NCBI GenBank assembly: GCA_041741995.1
Contig: JBGSJN010000068.1
Coordinates: forward strand, 1 to 13,578
DNA from: WTXA01 sp041741995
Lineage (GTDB): Bacteria; Bacillota; TC1
DNA length: 13,578 bases
Reading direction: 5' to 3'
This document shows, in pieces, positions 13,115 through 13,578 of the stretch. A program made the position numbers and the translations under genes. Positions within the stretch are counted from its first letter, which is position 1; the number at the start of each line of letters is the position of its first letter. A model generated the notes under the pieces. It saw only the letters and a program-made list of their open reading frames with translations, did no database searches and was not told the origin of the DNA.

Positions 13115-13578
13115 TTAGGATTCCTCCAGTTTTTTAGTAGCTAGCTGAATAGCATCTACTATTTTTACATAACCTGTACAACGACATAAATTGTTGTCCA
13201 AACTATTACGTATTTCTTCCTCTGTTGGATGAGGATTCTCATCTAATAGAGATTTTGCAGTTATAATCATACCTGGTGTACAATAACCACATTGTACAGC
13301 ACCTGCTTCAATAAAGGCGCTTTGAATCGGGTGTAATTCTGTGCCCTTGCTTAATCCCTCTACTGTTGTTACAGTTCTATCTTGAACTTTCATAATATTT
13401 GTTGTACAAGAATTTACTGCTTTTCCATCTAATAAAACTTTACAAGCTCCACAATCTCCAGTTTCACAACCAGGTTTGGCTCCTGTTAAGTCTAATTTCT
13501 CCCTTAATACTTTTAATAGTGTCCAATTTTTTTCTACTGCTAATTCTACTTTCTTATCATTGACGATGAATGATACTA
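13115..13578 (-). CDS. [2Fe-2S] subunit of the molybdenum hydroxylase, partial (N-terminus cut by window edge)
   Basis: The frame is open to the right edge, beginning at the edge as VSFIVNDKKVELAVEKNW, so the ATG at 13393 is internal and only a few N-terminal residues are missing. The first, plant-ferredoxin-type cluster motif is GCETGDCGAC with a further Cys in AVNSC. The second cluster motifs are QCGYCTPGMI and LCRCTGY. This is the usual two-cluster small subunit (about 155-160 residues) that carries electrons from the molybdenum site to flavin or ferredoxin. It is co-translated with the large subunit: its last codons hold that gene's GGAGGA, and the genes are 1 bp apart. Further upstream genes of this operon, such as a FAD subunit, would be outside the window. 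Confidence 0.95.
   Translation of the reverse strand, partial: VSFIVNDKKVELAVEKNWTLLKVLREKLDLTGAKPGCETGDCGACKVLLDGKAVNSCTTNIMKVQDRTVTTVEGLSKGTELHPIQSAFIEAGAVQCGYCTPGMIITAKSLLDENPHPTEEEIRNSLDNNLCRCTGYVKIVDAIQLATKKLEES

Noticed and set aside
13115..13393. A short 92-residue [2Fe-2S] protein starting at the ATG at 13393
   Set aside because: The frame is open upstream to the window edge and encodes the first cluster motif, so the real gene is longer.

Overview
This is a low-GC window from an anaerobic Firmicute, most likely a Clostridia member. The pointers are strong AGGAGG-type ribosome sites, AT-rich intergenic DNA, an AmmeMemoRadiSam operon, an iron-sulfur flavoprotein and a molybdenum hydroxylase. 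The genus cannot be fixed from the sequence. Every gene except one (the TM2-domain gene at about 0.7-1.2 kb) is on the minus strand, so the region reads from right to left.

Left part (1-1.27 kb): the start of an SRAP/YedK-type DNA-protein crosslink gene (cut by the window edge) lies just downstream of a yjbQ-family gene. A plus-strand gene for a TM2-domain membrane protein with a Q/N/T-rich tail follows, with a good promoter and a shared bidirectional terminator. From 1.27 to 3.48 kb is a three-gene AmmeMemoRadiSam operon: radical SAM enzyme, then a LigB/Memo-like protein, then an AMMECR1 protein. The last two are in one frame and separated only by a TAG stop. The radical SAM protein appears to lack the usual cysteine-rich C-terminal tail.

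From 3.54 to 5.26 kb is an AT-richer AbiE-type toxin-antitoxin module: AbiEi antitoxin, then AbiEii nucleotidyltransferase toxin, joined by a TAATG overlap. It has its own terminator and a promoter accompanied by two near-identical 20-bp direct repeats.

The right part (5.3 kb to the right edge) looks like a catabolic locus for a nitrogen heterocycle or similar compound. It encodes the [2Fe-2S] subunit (cut by the right edge) and the molybdopterin subunit of a xanthine-dehydrogenase-family hydroxylase, a BMP-family (purine/nucleoside-type) binding lipoprotein, an iron-sulfur flavoprotein, an ATZ/TRZ/SAH-deaminase-type amidohydrolase, a UbiD-family decarboxylase and its prenyl-FMN partner UbiX. 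The last four form one tight operon. The set would fit uptake, hydroxylation, hydrolytic deamination or ring opening, and decarboxylation of a heteroaromatic acid. One testable idea is the anaerobic purine pathway through 4-amino-5-imidazolecarboxylate, whose decarboxylation is a reaction a UbiD enzyme could plausibly carry out. The hydroxylase lacks the Glu of the GGFGGKE motif found in classical xanthine dehydrogenases, so its substrate is open. A 94-bp near-perfect stem-loop element separates the hydroxylase genes from the lipoprotein gene.
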